Source: Eustoma russellianum
Taxonomy: Eukaryota > Streptophyta > Magnoliopsida > Gentianales > Gentianaceae
Direction: 5' to 3'
Length of the DNA stretch: 64,000 nt
Assembly (NCBI GenBank): GCA_036186865.1
Contig: AP025067.1
Coordinates: forward strand, 23,334,980 to 23,398,979
This document shows positions 11,418 through 22,900 of this stretch, piece after piece. The notes beneath the pieces are model-generated. The model made no database searches. It was not told the DNA's origin and saw nothing but the letters and a program-made list of their open reading frames with translations. The translations under genes and the position numbers were made by a program. Numbering within the stretch: position 1 is the stretch's first letter; each line of letters opens with the position of its first letter.

Positions 11418-13559
11418 TCTTAAAGCAATTTTTAGTTGATATGGTTCCCAAATAGTTATTGGATTCCAATATGTTCAAGTTTGATCCACACAAAGAAACA
11501 AGTTTTACAAAGAAGCCTTGTTCTTTTTGTCATTCTTCAATCTCATTTCCAGCAAAGTGTGGGGGTTGAATCATTGATGAAAATATCTTAGAAAATCGTT
11601 ATTTTCATAATGGGATGAATGTGATATCATTTCAATTTCTGTCGACCTGTGGGGGTTGATGCCATTCAATGTTGTCTTCATGCTAGACGTCAACTGAAGA
11701 AACTCCATAAAAGGACATAGACAGGCAACTCCTACACTATGATAGAAGATGAAGGCTAACAAGGTGGAGATAGCGGCATACACGTGGAAACAAGCATTAC
11801 AAGAATAGAGTTTATTTGATGTCAATCAAAGATAGCTCAAGGATACAAAGAAACAAGAGAATTACCAACATGATTGTTGGTGATAGATAAAGAGGAGAAG
11901 TTGCTTGGAGTATCAACATGATGGAGGATAAGGAGATCACAACGGTCTTCTATGAGGTAATCTTGTTGATAGTTCCTCGGAAATGATGATAGATTATATC
12001 TATCAAGTTTATAGCAACCAGTAGAGAGGTAGCTTAGTTTCTTTAGTGATGCACTAGAAATCCAAAGTTTGGATAGTAGTAGGTGCACTTAAAGTTAACT
12101 TTGTCTATAAAACTAGAGTTGGCAATATGTGTGATATTCTTACACATGTAGGAATGATTTCTGAGTTGCTACCAAACAAGGGTTTTAATATTTGTTTTGC
12201 ACTGCATATGTGATTTATGAGTCTTAATGCATTTGCATCTAGTTGTGTGAAATCGTTTCATGTGTTATGCATGATGAGAGACGAGAACATGAATATTGCT
12301 AACCTAATGAGAAAATGAAGGAAAATACTAAAGACATGAGAAATATGTTTTGTATGGTTTGTGAAGAAATAAATGCATGTATTTAATCCCATTTAAATAT
12401 GGTGCTAAATACATATTTTAATGTGTGTAATATGGTTTGTATTTCAACTTAGAGTTTCATGAAAAGAGAAATCGGCTTAGAAGTTGAAACATGAAGCATG
12501 CTGCTTGTGTATAATGAAAGCATTCTATTGTAAAGAATAAGAAATCTAAGAACGAAAGATTAGATAGATTGCTTTCATTCTTCATGAATAAACTTTTGTG
12601 TTGAAAATGGGTTGACTGAGACTAGTTATTGATGGTGAAGATAAACTTACAAAAATAAAATTTCTTGGTCTTAGTCATTTGTTCTCTGTGGTAAAGCTAG
12701 CTAACGTGCTATGTGAAAAAAAGCAGTAATCATGAATGTTGGATTTCTAGTTTTAGTTGTTAGATTTTAGAAAACCATGTTTAAGAAAGTGTTAGTCGTA
12801 CATTTAGTGAAGCATGGAAAAGGTTTAAACCAAATGCGTGGTTGATGAATAACTGTTGAAACTGTGGTACGATTGAAAGATCAAAAGTGCTATTTCTTAT
12901 GAATTTTGGTTCATAAGAAAATTGTTAGAGTTTACTCCAAAGTGACATATATCGTTCAGTCTATGGTCATTGTTAGAAGCCTTTTGAATTAATTTATATC
13001 ATAGCTAGTTGTCTGTTAATTTGTGATCAGTCAATGATGAATATTGAAGTAATTGATGATGATGAATAAAAGTATGTTTTGTGATTAATATAGATTGAGA
13101 TGAAATGTGGGGGTTTAGCCTTTTAGTAATTTCATTTAAAAATAAAGTTATTAGAACATGTGAATGTTGAGTATGTAAATAACTTATGTGTCGTTTAAAT
13201 GCCAAAGAAATGGTCATTGTGTTGTTCTAATTGTTTGATGATTATTGTTCCAAGTCTATAAGGGTCATAGGCTTGCTTGTTGTTCATGATGCACTATGAT
13301 AATATTCATGAGGTTTGGTAATCAAAAGGTTCGCGTGTTTGTAAGCTTGTTAAGCTTTATTGATGCTTATATTGAAAATTGATGATGATAATGAATTGTG
13401 ATGATCGAAGAATAGTTGTAAGCATATGAATGCAGTTAATTGGTGTAATGTTTTGATGAGTTCATCATGCTTGGCTATTTGATATTGATAAAACTGGCTC
13501 TTGGATAAAGTTGTTCATGATACTATAGGTCATGCTTGTGAGAGTCAGTTTGTAAGAAC

Positions 13560-13750
13560 AAGTTTGATGATTTGCCTGATAAAAATCATCTTAAGTTTGA
13601 TGATTTGCTTGACAAAAATCATCATAAGTCTGATAATTTTCTTGGTGATAAATCATCTAAGTTTGATGATTTATTTGACGGAAAAATTGTCTTAAGTATA
13701 ATGATTTGCTTGTTAAAAAACATCTTGTTATGGTTGTGATTTGTTGAAGG
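13560..13750. repeat. short degenerate tandem repeat inside the LARD-like element
   Basis: The motif aagtttgatgatttgcttga, followed by aaaaatcatc, is repeated about five times at 35-60 bp spacing. It gives an accidental short open frame rich in Ile/Met. No function is suggested. Confidence 0.55.
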
Positions 13751-14575
13751 AAATCACTGAAAGAAATTATCATGAGATTGTGCACTATCATGAGTTTTCT
13801 CGGGTACAGCATAGACAGTGCAAGAGCTATGAGAGAGACCCATAGTAACATCGAGGGGGATGAGACGTTCCATCTGATGTGAACTTTCTATGGCAGGAAC
13901 CCAACTCGCTATTAGTAGAGATCCTACGAACGGAGTTCAATGTGGTAAAAACACGTTGCAGAAGAGTTCTGTTTAGGACTATCATACGAGTCCCTTCCTA
14001 TGTTGATGTTTGAGGGTAGTACTCACTGCATGTTTGAGGGTGAGATGTAAATCTCTTAATGGACAATTCATAGCCGTCAAAGATGGTGGTGTGTTGCAGT
14101 ACACACTTGATGAATATCACCTACATAAGTGTGGAAGTGGGGCCGCTTCCTATGAGAGCCTGGAAAACTCTCTAGAGCGCTTATGAATCATGGGATTGGG
14201 TGCAGGGTCTTTAATGCACCACACCGCAAACTTGTAAGAAGCTAGATAAAGGCATGTCGTTTGTGTGTTCATATAGACAGTAGAGGGATATATGGTTCAA
14301 GACGATTGTCACCCTATCTCCGTCTATACAACTGCAAATTGTACTACCGGACAGTTCAAGACGTTTGTCACTGCTCCGCTATGTGTCATTATCTTCGATC
14401 TATAGTAAAAGTTTTGTTTTGTGTTCGTGCATATGAGATTATACAAGGGTTGGATCATTGCGGGATTGTTGAAAAAAGTACATAAAAGTACTTTTAACTA
14501 TGTGCTCCAACCTTGTATAAGGCTAGACAGAAGTTAGGTTGAGGTTTGGAGTATTGCATGAGCATGGAATGATGA

Positions 14576-15358
14576 TGTTAGAGTGCGAAGTCTTGGAAAA
14601 CAGATTTTCTAAGAGTTGAAGCGCTTTATGTCAGTATTCAATCTCATTCCAGAGAATCTGGACAGCAGTTGAAGCGCTTTATGTCAGCGTTCAATCCCAT
14701 TCTAGAGAATCTGGACAGCAGTTGAAGTGCTAGTTTAAGCGCTTTATGTGACTTAAAGTGCTTAAACCAAGCGTTCAAAATCTTCTGGACGCTGTAAAGT
14801 TGCAACTCTTCACCAGTAAACCTCTCTTTTCAATTTGAACGTTCATATCTCAATCCAAGAGGTGTTTGTCTGCAGAAAAGGGTTTCTTTAACTGATTATT
14901 TGTAAACCCAAAGCCTATAAATACAAGACTTTGCTATCCTAAACATATACTTAAGATCTATTGCAAACTTTGTGAAAATTCTGCAGTAACTCTTGCTTTT
15001 GCTATCTTTCTCTTCTACAAAACAAGTTCAATACTTTCTCTCTAAGAGCAATAGAAAAAGAAAGTAAGACGTTATATCCTGGGAAGCATTTGCTAAGAAG
15101 TATACCTTGCTCTATGGCATAGGAAAAATTAATTTAAGGACAGTGACATTCCGGCACGTCTCGGCTATTTTGATTTGTTGTTTTTGTTGTTCTTTCTATT
15201 GATTCTATATCAAATTCTCAATGAAATACATCATTTTCTAGATTCCTTTATTACATATTCGTTTTGTGTTCCCTAACCTAACAATGGTGTTCTTGGACGA
15301 ATTTGTCAAATTGTTATATTGCATGTTTGGTATCCATATATCTGCAATTTTTTCAACA
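14576..15358 (+). repeat. right terminal direct repeat (probable 3' LTR)
   Basis: The homologous part is 14827-15358. The upstream extension starts TGTTAGAGTGCG and contains a tandem duplication with gttgaagcgctttatgtcag and gagaatctggacagcag (about 14616-14726). A TATA box lies near 14935. The end TTTCAACA fits a TGTT start. Confidence 0.55.
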
Positions 15359-16544
15359 CCCTTATCGTCAAAGTCGGTGGTAAAAATTCACCGTATGCTA
15401 CGTGTTTAACAAAGAGGATTATGAGGTTGGTAAAAGACTAATCTAAAAAAAAATATTGGGCTGGTCGAGGAGAATGATAAAAGTGATAATTTGATCCCAT
15501 CCCTTGAAACAAGAGATCCTACTTATTACTTAACATGTTAATCAGCTGATGTCCCAGGATTTAAGGTACATCCCGTGTGGCTTCTACTTTTGCACACGAC
15601 TTTCCAGTAGTATTAGGACCTGGAAAGGAGAACGTACACCAATGGGCCGCTGTACGGCACATGGAAGCACACTTTTTTCTATTTTTTCAATTTCTGGTAT
15701 CATTAACAACATTTATCCTGATATTTTCTGCGTTCCAAAATATTACTACAGTTAAGTTTTCTATATAGAATAATATTGAAAAAGTAAACTATAATAATAT
15801 TTTGGAAACAAAGGCATCATATATGGTTTCAGTCCATAATTACACCAAACATTTGAGGCGTAACAAAGACTGTAGATATATTATGTAGATGAAGATAAAT
15901 TAGGAAACGAAGTAAAATTTCTTTTTTTGGTTAGTTTACTTAACGAATCGATACCAATGTGTTATAAAAGTCATTCAATTATTCATAGTTCACTTATTTG
16001 AGTATCTTCTTAATGTGTCATTAAGTAATTCAATAACCTTGACCGACACAGTTTGATGTAATTTTATTATAGGTCATCCGAAAACAATATCCGTGTGTTT
16101 CTATCACATAAATATGGTGAGCTTCTAAGTCAATGGGGGTAATGTTGTTGTTGTAAGTAATTCAACAAGCATTCGCATGCAACAGTATATCTAAAATTAG
16201 TGCAAGTTTAATATAAAACTTGGGTTTATATGGTTTTTTATATTTTTTTCAATATGTTTTGGCACTTGTTTTCATATATATTCCTCATTATTCTATATGT
16301 TTGTATTTATATCCATTAAATTACTTCAAAAAAAAATTATTGAATAATAAAGAAAACATACAAAAGAAAACAAATCGTACCGAAAAAACATAAACACGAT
16401 ATTGGGCAATTAGGAGTTTGCATTCAGTCGACCAAACGGAAGAAAACACCTAATTATAGGCCAAAATCACTTTAGTGGGTACTAACAAAGGTATTATCCG
16501 AATTAATTTTGGACAACATTAGAGTCTCAATGAATCACTCAAAC
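15359..16544. other. intergenic, nothing recognised
   Basis: AT-rich sequence without a supported gene, RNA or repeat. Two short overlapping frames at 15549-15768 have no recognisable similarity and no gene context. Confidence 0.4.
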
Positions 16545-18082
16545 AATCAATCATTCACAGCATATTCCAACAGCGGCAAAACTATCGTTAGAGGTATGAA
16601 GAGGGTGAACGGCAGGTAAACAATATCTCTATCTCAGAGGGTAGAGAGTTTGCTTCCAGTGAGACCTCCGGCTCTATATATATCTCCATAAATGACACAA
16701 TAATAGGGATATGATGTGTTGATATATTACTGTTACAACCATGTTCTTTAAAAAAAAGATTTAAATATATTATTAGTGCAAATGAACTGTTGTGTATAAA
16801 AAATATAATAATAAAATATAAATTATATATGTATCGTGTGTGTAACCGGCAGAGATAAAAAAAAGAAAAAAAAAATATTGAATCCTATTAATTACCACTA
16901 CCCCATTATCTTTCATAACCTCCAACCATTACACCCATTAACTCATTATCTTACCTTAACTCCTTACTTAAATATGCAATTCTTTCTTATCTCCTTGAAA
17001 AAAATTCAAAGTACCGGATGTGAAATCAAAAAGAGTGCTGTGAGGAAAAGTAAGAAGAGGGCCGTGAGTGGAGGTGAAGAAAAGAGAAAAGAAAAAGGAA
17101 ATGAAGGAGAAGAAAATTTAGCCCAATCTAACCCCGATCTCAACTACGGTGTAGTATAATTCAAGCGATGTAAGTACACATCTGTCCTTTTTATGTATTT
17201 TCTTAATTGGTTGAATCATATATTTGTATATTTGATTGTCATAGATTGTGTATTTAAAAAATAATAATATGAAGAATGGGCAAAGGTATATAGGTATATG
17301 CCATGTGTGTGGGCTTAGATTCATATGTTTATATATTTGAGAAATGTGTTTATATGTTGACCATTAGTTGTTGTGGTGTCTTATTATTATATATACTTAT
17401 ATAAATACACACATTTATTTAATTAAGTATGTGCGGCTGGCCGAATGTATTAACATACCTAAATATACTGTTGATTGTTGTAGCATGGTGTTCATGCATA
17501 TTTTAAAAAGAACATAAGGTTCCGTGAATTGGATTTGTGAATATTAGTATATATTATTTCTCTTATATATATATAAGTGTAAATGCATATTTATGCCTAT
17601 ACACATTTACGCATATAAATGGTTTTGGCCGAAGATTGTTTACATATATACATTTTGTTTTTTTTTCCCGAACGTATACATATATACATGTATTAATTTT
17701 CAGAATTGGACTAGGTATGCAGGTATTGTTTCTGAATATATATATATATATAGACACACACACACACATATATATATATATATGCATTGTTTACCGCTGC
17801 GTAATTTATTTATAAAACCTATATACAGTTTATCTAAATAAATTATATATATACAGTTGACTGTTCAGAATTTTATAACATATATATATATATGTATTCA
17901 TATACTGGTTTTACTTCATATTTATATTCAATTACCGAAGTTGTGTTGGTAAATTTTGAAAGAAAGATATGATTGATGTGCTGGCAGACTATCTATGCAT
18001 TGGTACCTATTTATTGTTTCATTTTTTTTCCTTCTTTTTCGTCTTTAATATATACGAAAATTTAACACTATTTCGGAATATG

Positions 18083-18083
<1 letters not shown>

Positions 18084-18143
<60 letters not shown>
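18084..18143. repeat. (TA)n microsatellite in the solo LTR
   Basis: A pure TA run of about 60 bp; a shorter one follows near 18190-18205. Confidence 0.9.
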
Positions 18144-18147
<4 letters not shown>

Positions 18148-18719
18148 CTACTACAATATTTTCAGTTATGTGAAGTTATTGTGTGTGTGTATATATATAT
18201 ATATTGTTACTTTATTTTCAGACTTAAGAATTTACCAACTTGCAAAAGAAAAATAAAATAACTGTTTGAAATGATTTTATTTTATATGATACATTCGGAT
18301 TTTGGAGATTCCAGAGGATAAGTTGGACATGTAGAAGCAGAGGCTTTTATGGTAACCTTCTTCACGATCGAGCATAGAATAAGAAACCTAAGTGACCGAT
18401 TCGAGGTAAGTGGTCTATTTGTGCTTGTTATGCTTATCGTGCATCAGTGTGTTGTTTGCTGCATATCTATAATTGGACTTTTTCCATATGCGAGTTGTAT
18501 GTATATGCGAGCTAGGTATGTATAAATGAACTGGGTGTATGTATGGTTGTACGATCTCAATGCGTATTGCATGTGTATATGGATGTGTGGGGGCTAGACA
18601 TGCAAGTATATATGCACGTGTATGGGCGCGGGTATATATAGGAGCATGTATGCGCCGGATTGTGGATTATGTGTGTGCAGCATTCATGGCACGTGCATTA
18701 GCATTGCATCCCTTCGGGG

Positions 18720-18951
18720 CGCTGACTCCACGTTACGGAGCGTGTGTGCGCTGACTCCACGTTACGGAGCGTGTGTTCGCTGACTCCACGTTACGGAGCG
18801 TGTGTGCGCTGACTCCACGTTACGGAGCGTGTGTTCGCTGACTCCACGTTACGGAGCGTGTGTGCGCTGACTCCACGTTACGGAGCGTGTGTTCGCTGAC
18901 TCCACGTTACAGAGCGTGTGTTCGCTGACTCCACGTTACGGAGCGTGTGGC
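18720..18951. repeat. 29-bp minisatellite, eight copies
   Basis: Eight head-to-tail copies of a 29-bp unit built from cgctgactccacgttacgg then agcgtgtg. The last base alternates between G and T in the first six copies, giving a 58-bp higher-order unit. It lies inside the solo LTR. Confidence 0.9.
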
Positions 18952-19035
18952 CCTATGAGGCGTGTGGTCCTACGGGACGTGTGGCCCTATGAGGCGTGTG
19001 GCCTGACGGGGCGTGTGGCCTGACGAGGCGTGTGG
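18944..19035. repeat. 17-bp minisatellite, about five copies
   Basis: Follows directly on the 29-bp array and shares its cgtgtgg core. Units are of the form cgtgtggccctatgagg and cgtgtggcctgacgggg, each 17 bp. Confidence 0.85.
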
Positions 19036-20057
19036 TAGGATCACCTCGAGGTTCATGCATTGCACGGTAGAGATATGAGCATCGTGCGTGACTTGATTTT
19101 TGTTGCGTGTGACACGTAGAGAAGGCATGCATCATGAAGCTGCGCATTATTATATGGAGTGACTTACTTTCCGCGGTTTATTTACTCGATTGACATGTAT
19201 GTTGATTTGTAAATGTTATCTGTAATTATCTCTGTATGTATGATTTCCATAATGGGTATAGATAGGTTGCTTACTGAGCCCGTTGATTTGGCTCACACCA
19301 CCATTCACCAGTTTTGCAGGTAGGAGAATTTAGGGTATGCTTACACAAGAGTTAGTATACCGTGGAAGATCGAGACGGGAGATTTCGTGACTAAAGATAT
19401 TCAGAAAAGACTTTCAAGGGTTAGTTGAGACAGTTATTCCAGTATTCGAGCTTTATGTATTTTCGAGATTAGTATTTACATACATTTGACTATTGTATTT
19501 ATTTAGAAATTCTTAAACATTGTATTAATGATGATGGTTATTTTATCGAGGATTTTAGTAATGACTTCCGCTGACATCAATTTACGTTATTATGATGACG
19601 TGTAATTGAATTGTAACGACGCCTTGTAGTCCGCGTAGTAGGCTACGGCGGGTGCACTGTTCCCGATGCTAAGGCTCAGGAGCGGGGCGCTACAATTACT
19701 GACGAAATTCATTAAACACTAATAGAAAGCTTCTAATATTAAAGTACACAAACATATAATGCAAGAGAAGACAACCTTAGAGTCTATAAACCAGAATTTT
19801 TGTTTGGACGAAAATAGAAGAGAATGACTCAGGGTGGAAAAGACTCAATATTAGATTTCTATATTTTACGAAATTTCTAGTTAAAAGATAACCAATTTCA
19901 GTGAAAAAAACGAAAAGAAGGCTAAACAATTTAGTTCTACGCTTAGAGTAAAAGGTCTTAAAAGCTGTTACTGTTTGAGTCTTAAAAAAACATTCTGAAG
20001 GATACAAATCAGGAATTCCTTTCTTTACGTTGGTAGATCTCTATTTTTAACTGAACT

Positions 20058-21493
20058 TGTTAGGAAATCAACCGAGATCACTGCAAAAACGCGCAGCGGA
20101 AAACAAAACTTGATCTCTGATTTCCTACCAAGGATCCATGTTGTTCGTTTAATTCGACAAAAGAAATCAAAAAGTACCTCCGTAGATTCGAAATCTGCAG
20201 ATGGAAGAGGTGCGAAAAACGATCACCCTCTGTCGGTATCCACACGAACGCTTCCGCCCGGAGTGCTAGCTCTTCAAACGGCGCGGCTGAAGAATTCGGT
20301 TTTCACAAAAACGATTCTTGCCCTTTCGTTTTCTACTGGTTGTGTGGTGTACGAGATACACCATGCTCCGTACATATATATAGATATCAAAATCCGATTC
20401 CTGATCGGATTTGTTAACGCTATCAAAATCCGTACCAGATACGGATTCTGTTAGGATTAGATAAAACCAATCAAAATCCATATCAAATATGGATTCTCTG
20501 TTATTATCCGATGATATAAATATATACATAAAAAAACGAAATAATAATAATAATAATAATTAATATCCAATATTAATATTATTAATATTAAAAACGATAA
20601 TAATAATAATAATAATTAATATCCAATATTAATATTATTAATATTATTAATCTCAGCCATACGCATTCTTGTGTGTGACCCGATAGGCCCATATTAATTG
20701 GCAGTTGATTAAATCGCTATTAAACCAACAAGTCGTAATTGGCCTCTAGCAAGGCATTACGACTACCCAATTAATACGAGTAAAGTCCAACTAGCCTAAT
20801 AATAGCACATGCATTAATCCCTTTGTCACACGATATCTAGTTTGAACATAAGTCATGGTCAGCGTCATACTTATATAGTTCAAACATATGATTACTCGAT
20901 CTCTAAGTAGACTGATAAAACAAATGATATTGATCACACTATCAATTCATTTGAGCACGGCCATGCATTTCACAGTCTCACTAATCGAGGGGCCCAAAGA
21001 TATCTCTCTCAAAAGAGAGGGACAAATTCTATCTTGATTGTTCAATATCCTCTACATAATTTCTATCATATTCAATCATGACCTTTATTATTATCCAGTT
21101 ACGGATAACGTTTGATCATGTCAAAATATAATAGTCCTTATGTTGGAAACTATGACAATCTCAAGTCAAAGGATTAAAACATGACTATCATGAGATTTAC
21201 TTATGACGCTAATCCATGTAGCAATCTCATGATGGGTCCATCCAATACACTGTTCTCTAATAAGTATCTATGAGATTGATTCGTATCACCATACACATAA
21301 TCATCTCATGATTATCAAATCAATACTCATACTGATTATAAATTATTTTATCTCCATAACAATAATAAATCAGGGACATATATCAAAATTGTGTAACATA
21401 CTAACCAACAATAATGATAATAAAACCTCTTTTATTAATAATAAATGCATAACATAAACATCCAAATCATGGCCTAGGGCACATACACTAACA
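20058..21493 (-). mobile_element. solo LTR, probably Ty1/copia, TSD GAACT
   Basis: The segment starts TGTTAGGAAATC and ends ATACACTAACA, flanked on both sides by GAACT (20053-20057 and 21494-21498). Read on the minus strand it starts TGTTAGTGTATGTGCCC and ends with ttccgctgcgcgtttttgc then TTTCCTAACA, a layout familiar from high-copy plant copia LTRs. No internal coding remains, so it is a product of LTR-LTR recombination. At 20540-20650 it contains a local duplication of an (ata)n plus ttaatatccaatattaatat block. Confidence 0.8.
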
Positions 21494-21498
21494 GAACT

Positions 21499-22900
21499 CT
21501 CCCTCCCTATGGTCGAGGATAGATCTACCACCGAAGGGAGAGGAATGCTTTGACGAATTGTGTAACTTTACGATTTACAACATCTTCCTTCTTTTTCTTG
21601 AATGGTTTTCCTTGGGAGGCAAGAACCTTCTTAAAAAATAAATTCTTGTTTGGCAGGCGATTGCTTATTTCTTCCTTTAGTTCATTTAACAGGTGTTTTC
21701 GACTTAATCAAAAAAATGCATTTTTAGTGTACTAGGTTTCTGTGTTTGCTTGAGACCTGAAGAAAGGTAGAATCACTTTGCGGTCTGATGTATGCAGCTT
21801 TATATTACACTTTGTATGATAGGCTGTCTACGCAGATTTAACCCATGACTAAAGGTTACAAATCAACAATCTTACCCTACAATTTATGCAATATCCAATT
21901 TTCGGATTGACCCCACAATTTGTGCAATAACGGGTTCGGCTTAATCAATCTTCGTGGAATTCGCTCATCCTTAAAGGGAGATTTCTCTTTTTTTCTTACT
22001 TTTCTTTCATATGCAAACAGTCTCTATTGAAGGGGTCATTGAGTTCTTCCGTTCTTTTTTCCATCATTCAAAGTGGTCGATGTGGTAGAAGCGTCAACCC
22101 TGCCTTCAAGTAAGGAATAAGATTTTTCTCTCTTTCTTCAGGAAGTGAAATGGACCATGAGCCATGATTCCCAAGTGATATAATCTGCTCCGTGAACAAT
22201 CTAAGTATGTAATCTCGTATATTTTCCTTGTCCAACATTTTACCGAGTTTTCTTTCATCTTTTTTGAAAAACGTTTCACCGTGATAAAGTCTCATCTTAT
22301 GTGTTGACTAAAATGGCAATAGTCACAATAAACCCTCGAATATAGTCGAAGATCTCGAAATGAACTTCCAATTCCAGAGAAAGTTCGAAAAACTCTTTTT
22401 CATTGAGAATTGAGCAGAGTTTTTTCATATTTCGATCAGAGAATCTAAGAGAGAACAAGAAAGAGAAAGCCAGAGCAAAGGCCTAAACTATAAGTAAAGA
22501 ACTTTGATTCAACTAAGCAGGTTGAAGAGAACTTTCGTAAGCCTTGAAGGACCCAACCCACGTATGTGGTAAATTGCAAGGATGACTTGTGGCTGGAAAA
22601 CAATTTGGCCTCTACACTCTACCAATCTGCATTGGGGACTCGATGAAAGAGAAAGTCTAAGCATTACTTGTGGAACCAACCAACCCATAAAATGCGAACG
22701 GAGAAAGAATCCCCTACACGAATGTGACTGGCCTAACTTAGGACTTAGACAACTTTCTTAATTCATTCGTGAATAAGAATTCAAAGGTGTGAATTGAGCG
22801 TTTCTTCGGCTGCTTCCTTTAAGCATTCATTGTATGGGATCGAAGGTCTTAGGTTTCAATGTTAACACGAAAAGTCGAGATCAGATGATACATGATAACC
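21499..22900. other. intergenic, no gene; one SINE-like fragment
   Basis: No supported gene. At about 21770-21880 a minus-strand copy of the tRNA-derived SINE-like family is visible (ctttgcggtctgatgtatgc, then taacccatgactaaaggtta). The remaining sequence is moderately GC-balanced and purine-rich, unlike the surrounding LTRs, and runs into the 0.63-kb tandem repeat. Confidence 0.4.

Larger units (their letters stand above)
10887..15358 (+). mobile_element. large non-coding LTR-type element (LARD-like)
   Basis: Two direct repeats of about 530 bp, at 10887-11417 and 14827-15358, are nearly identical and bound about 3.4 kb without recognisable gag or pol. Each repeat has a TATA box (cctataaatacaag) and a pyrimidine-rich downstream part. 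The right copy probably starts earlier, at TGTTAGAGTGCG (14576), and ends in TTTCAACA (15358), so the left copy would be truncated by about 250 bp. No tRNA primer site could be recognised, so calling it a large retrotransposon derivative is inference. The left border next to a microsatellite suggests a deletion. Confidence 0.55.
16731..19694. mobile_element. solo LTR of a gypsy-type element, TSD ATTAC
   Basis: The 2,964-bp segment begins TGTTACAACC and ends GGGGCGCTACA, and is bounded by the perfect 5-bp duplication ATTAC (16726-16730 and 19695-19699). The interrupted LINE tail resumes directly beyond it, which confirms the borders. No coding region is present. The start resembles the LTR at 59397 (TGTTACAACCCG), and both hold TA-rich runs and ttcggcc/ggccgaa motifs. 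The large size and end gcgctaca suggest a chromovirus such as Tekay; that lineage is inference. Confidence 0.8.
16545..19775 (-). mobile_element. RTE-type LINE 3' tail, split by a solo LTR
   Basis: The sequence 16545-16730 matches in order the 3' untranslated region of the minus-strand LINE at 38730-39000 (gcaaaactatcg, gtaaacaatatctctat, agagtttgcttccag, cggctctatat, aatagggatatgatgtg). After the inserted LTR, the match resumes at 19695-19775 (ttcattaaacactaatagaa, ttaaagtacacaaac). It is a short, 5'-truncated and decayed copy. Confidence 0.7.

Noticed and set aside
16836..17159. 107-codon frame with a Lys/Glu-rich end
   Set aside because: It lies within the solo LTR and resembles no known protein; low complexity explains it.
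18720..19035. Regular repeats that could suggest a CRISPR array
   Set aside because: Units are contiguous without unique spacers and lie in a plant LTR; this is a minisatellite.
20110..20529. Overlapping frames of 114 and 87 codons on opposite strands
   Set aside because: They fall inside a solo LTR with clear duplication and have no recognisable domain.
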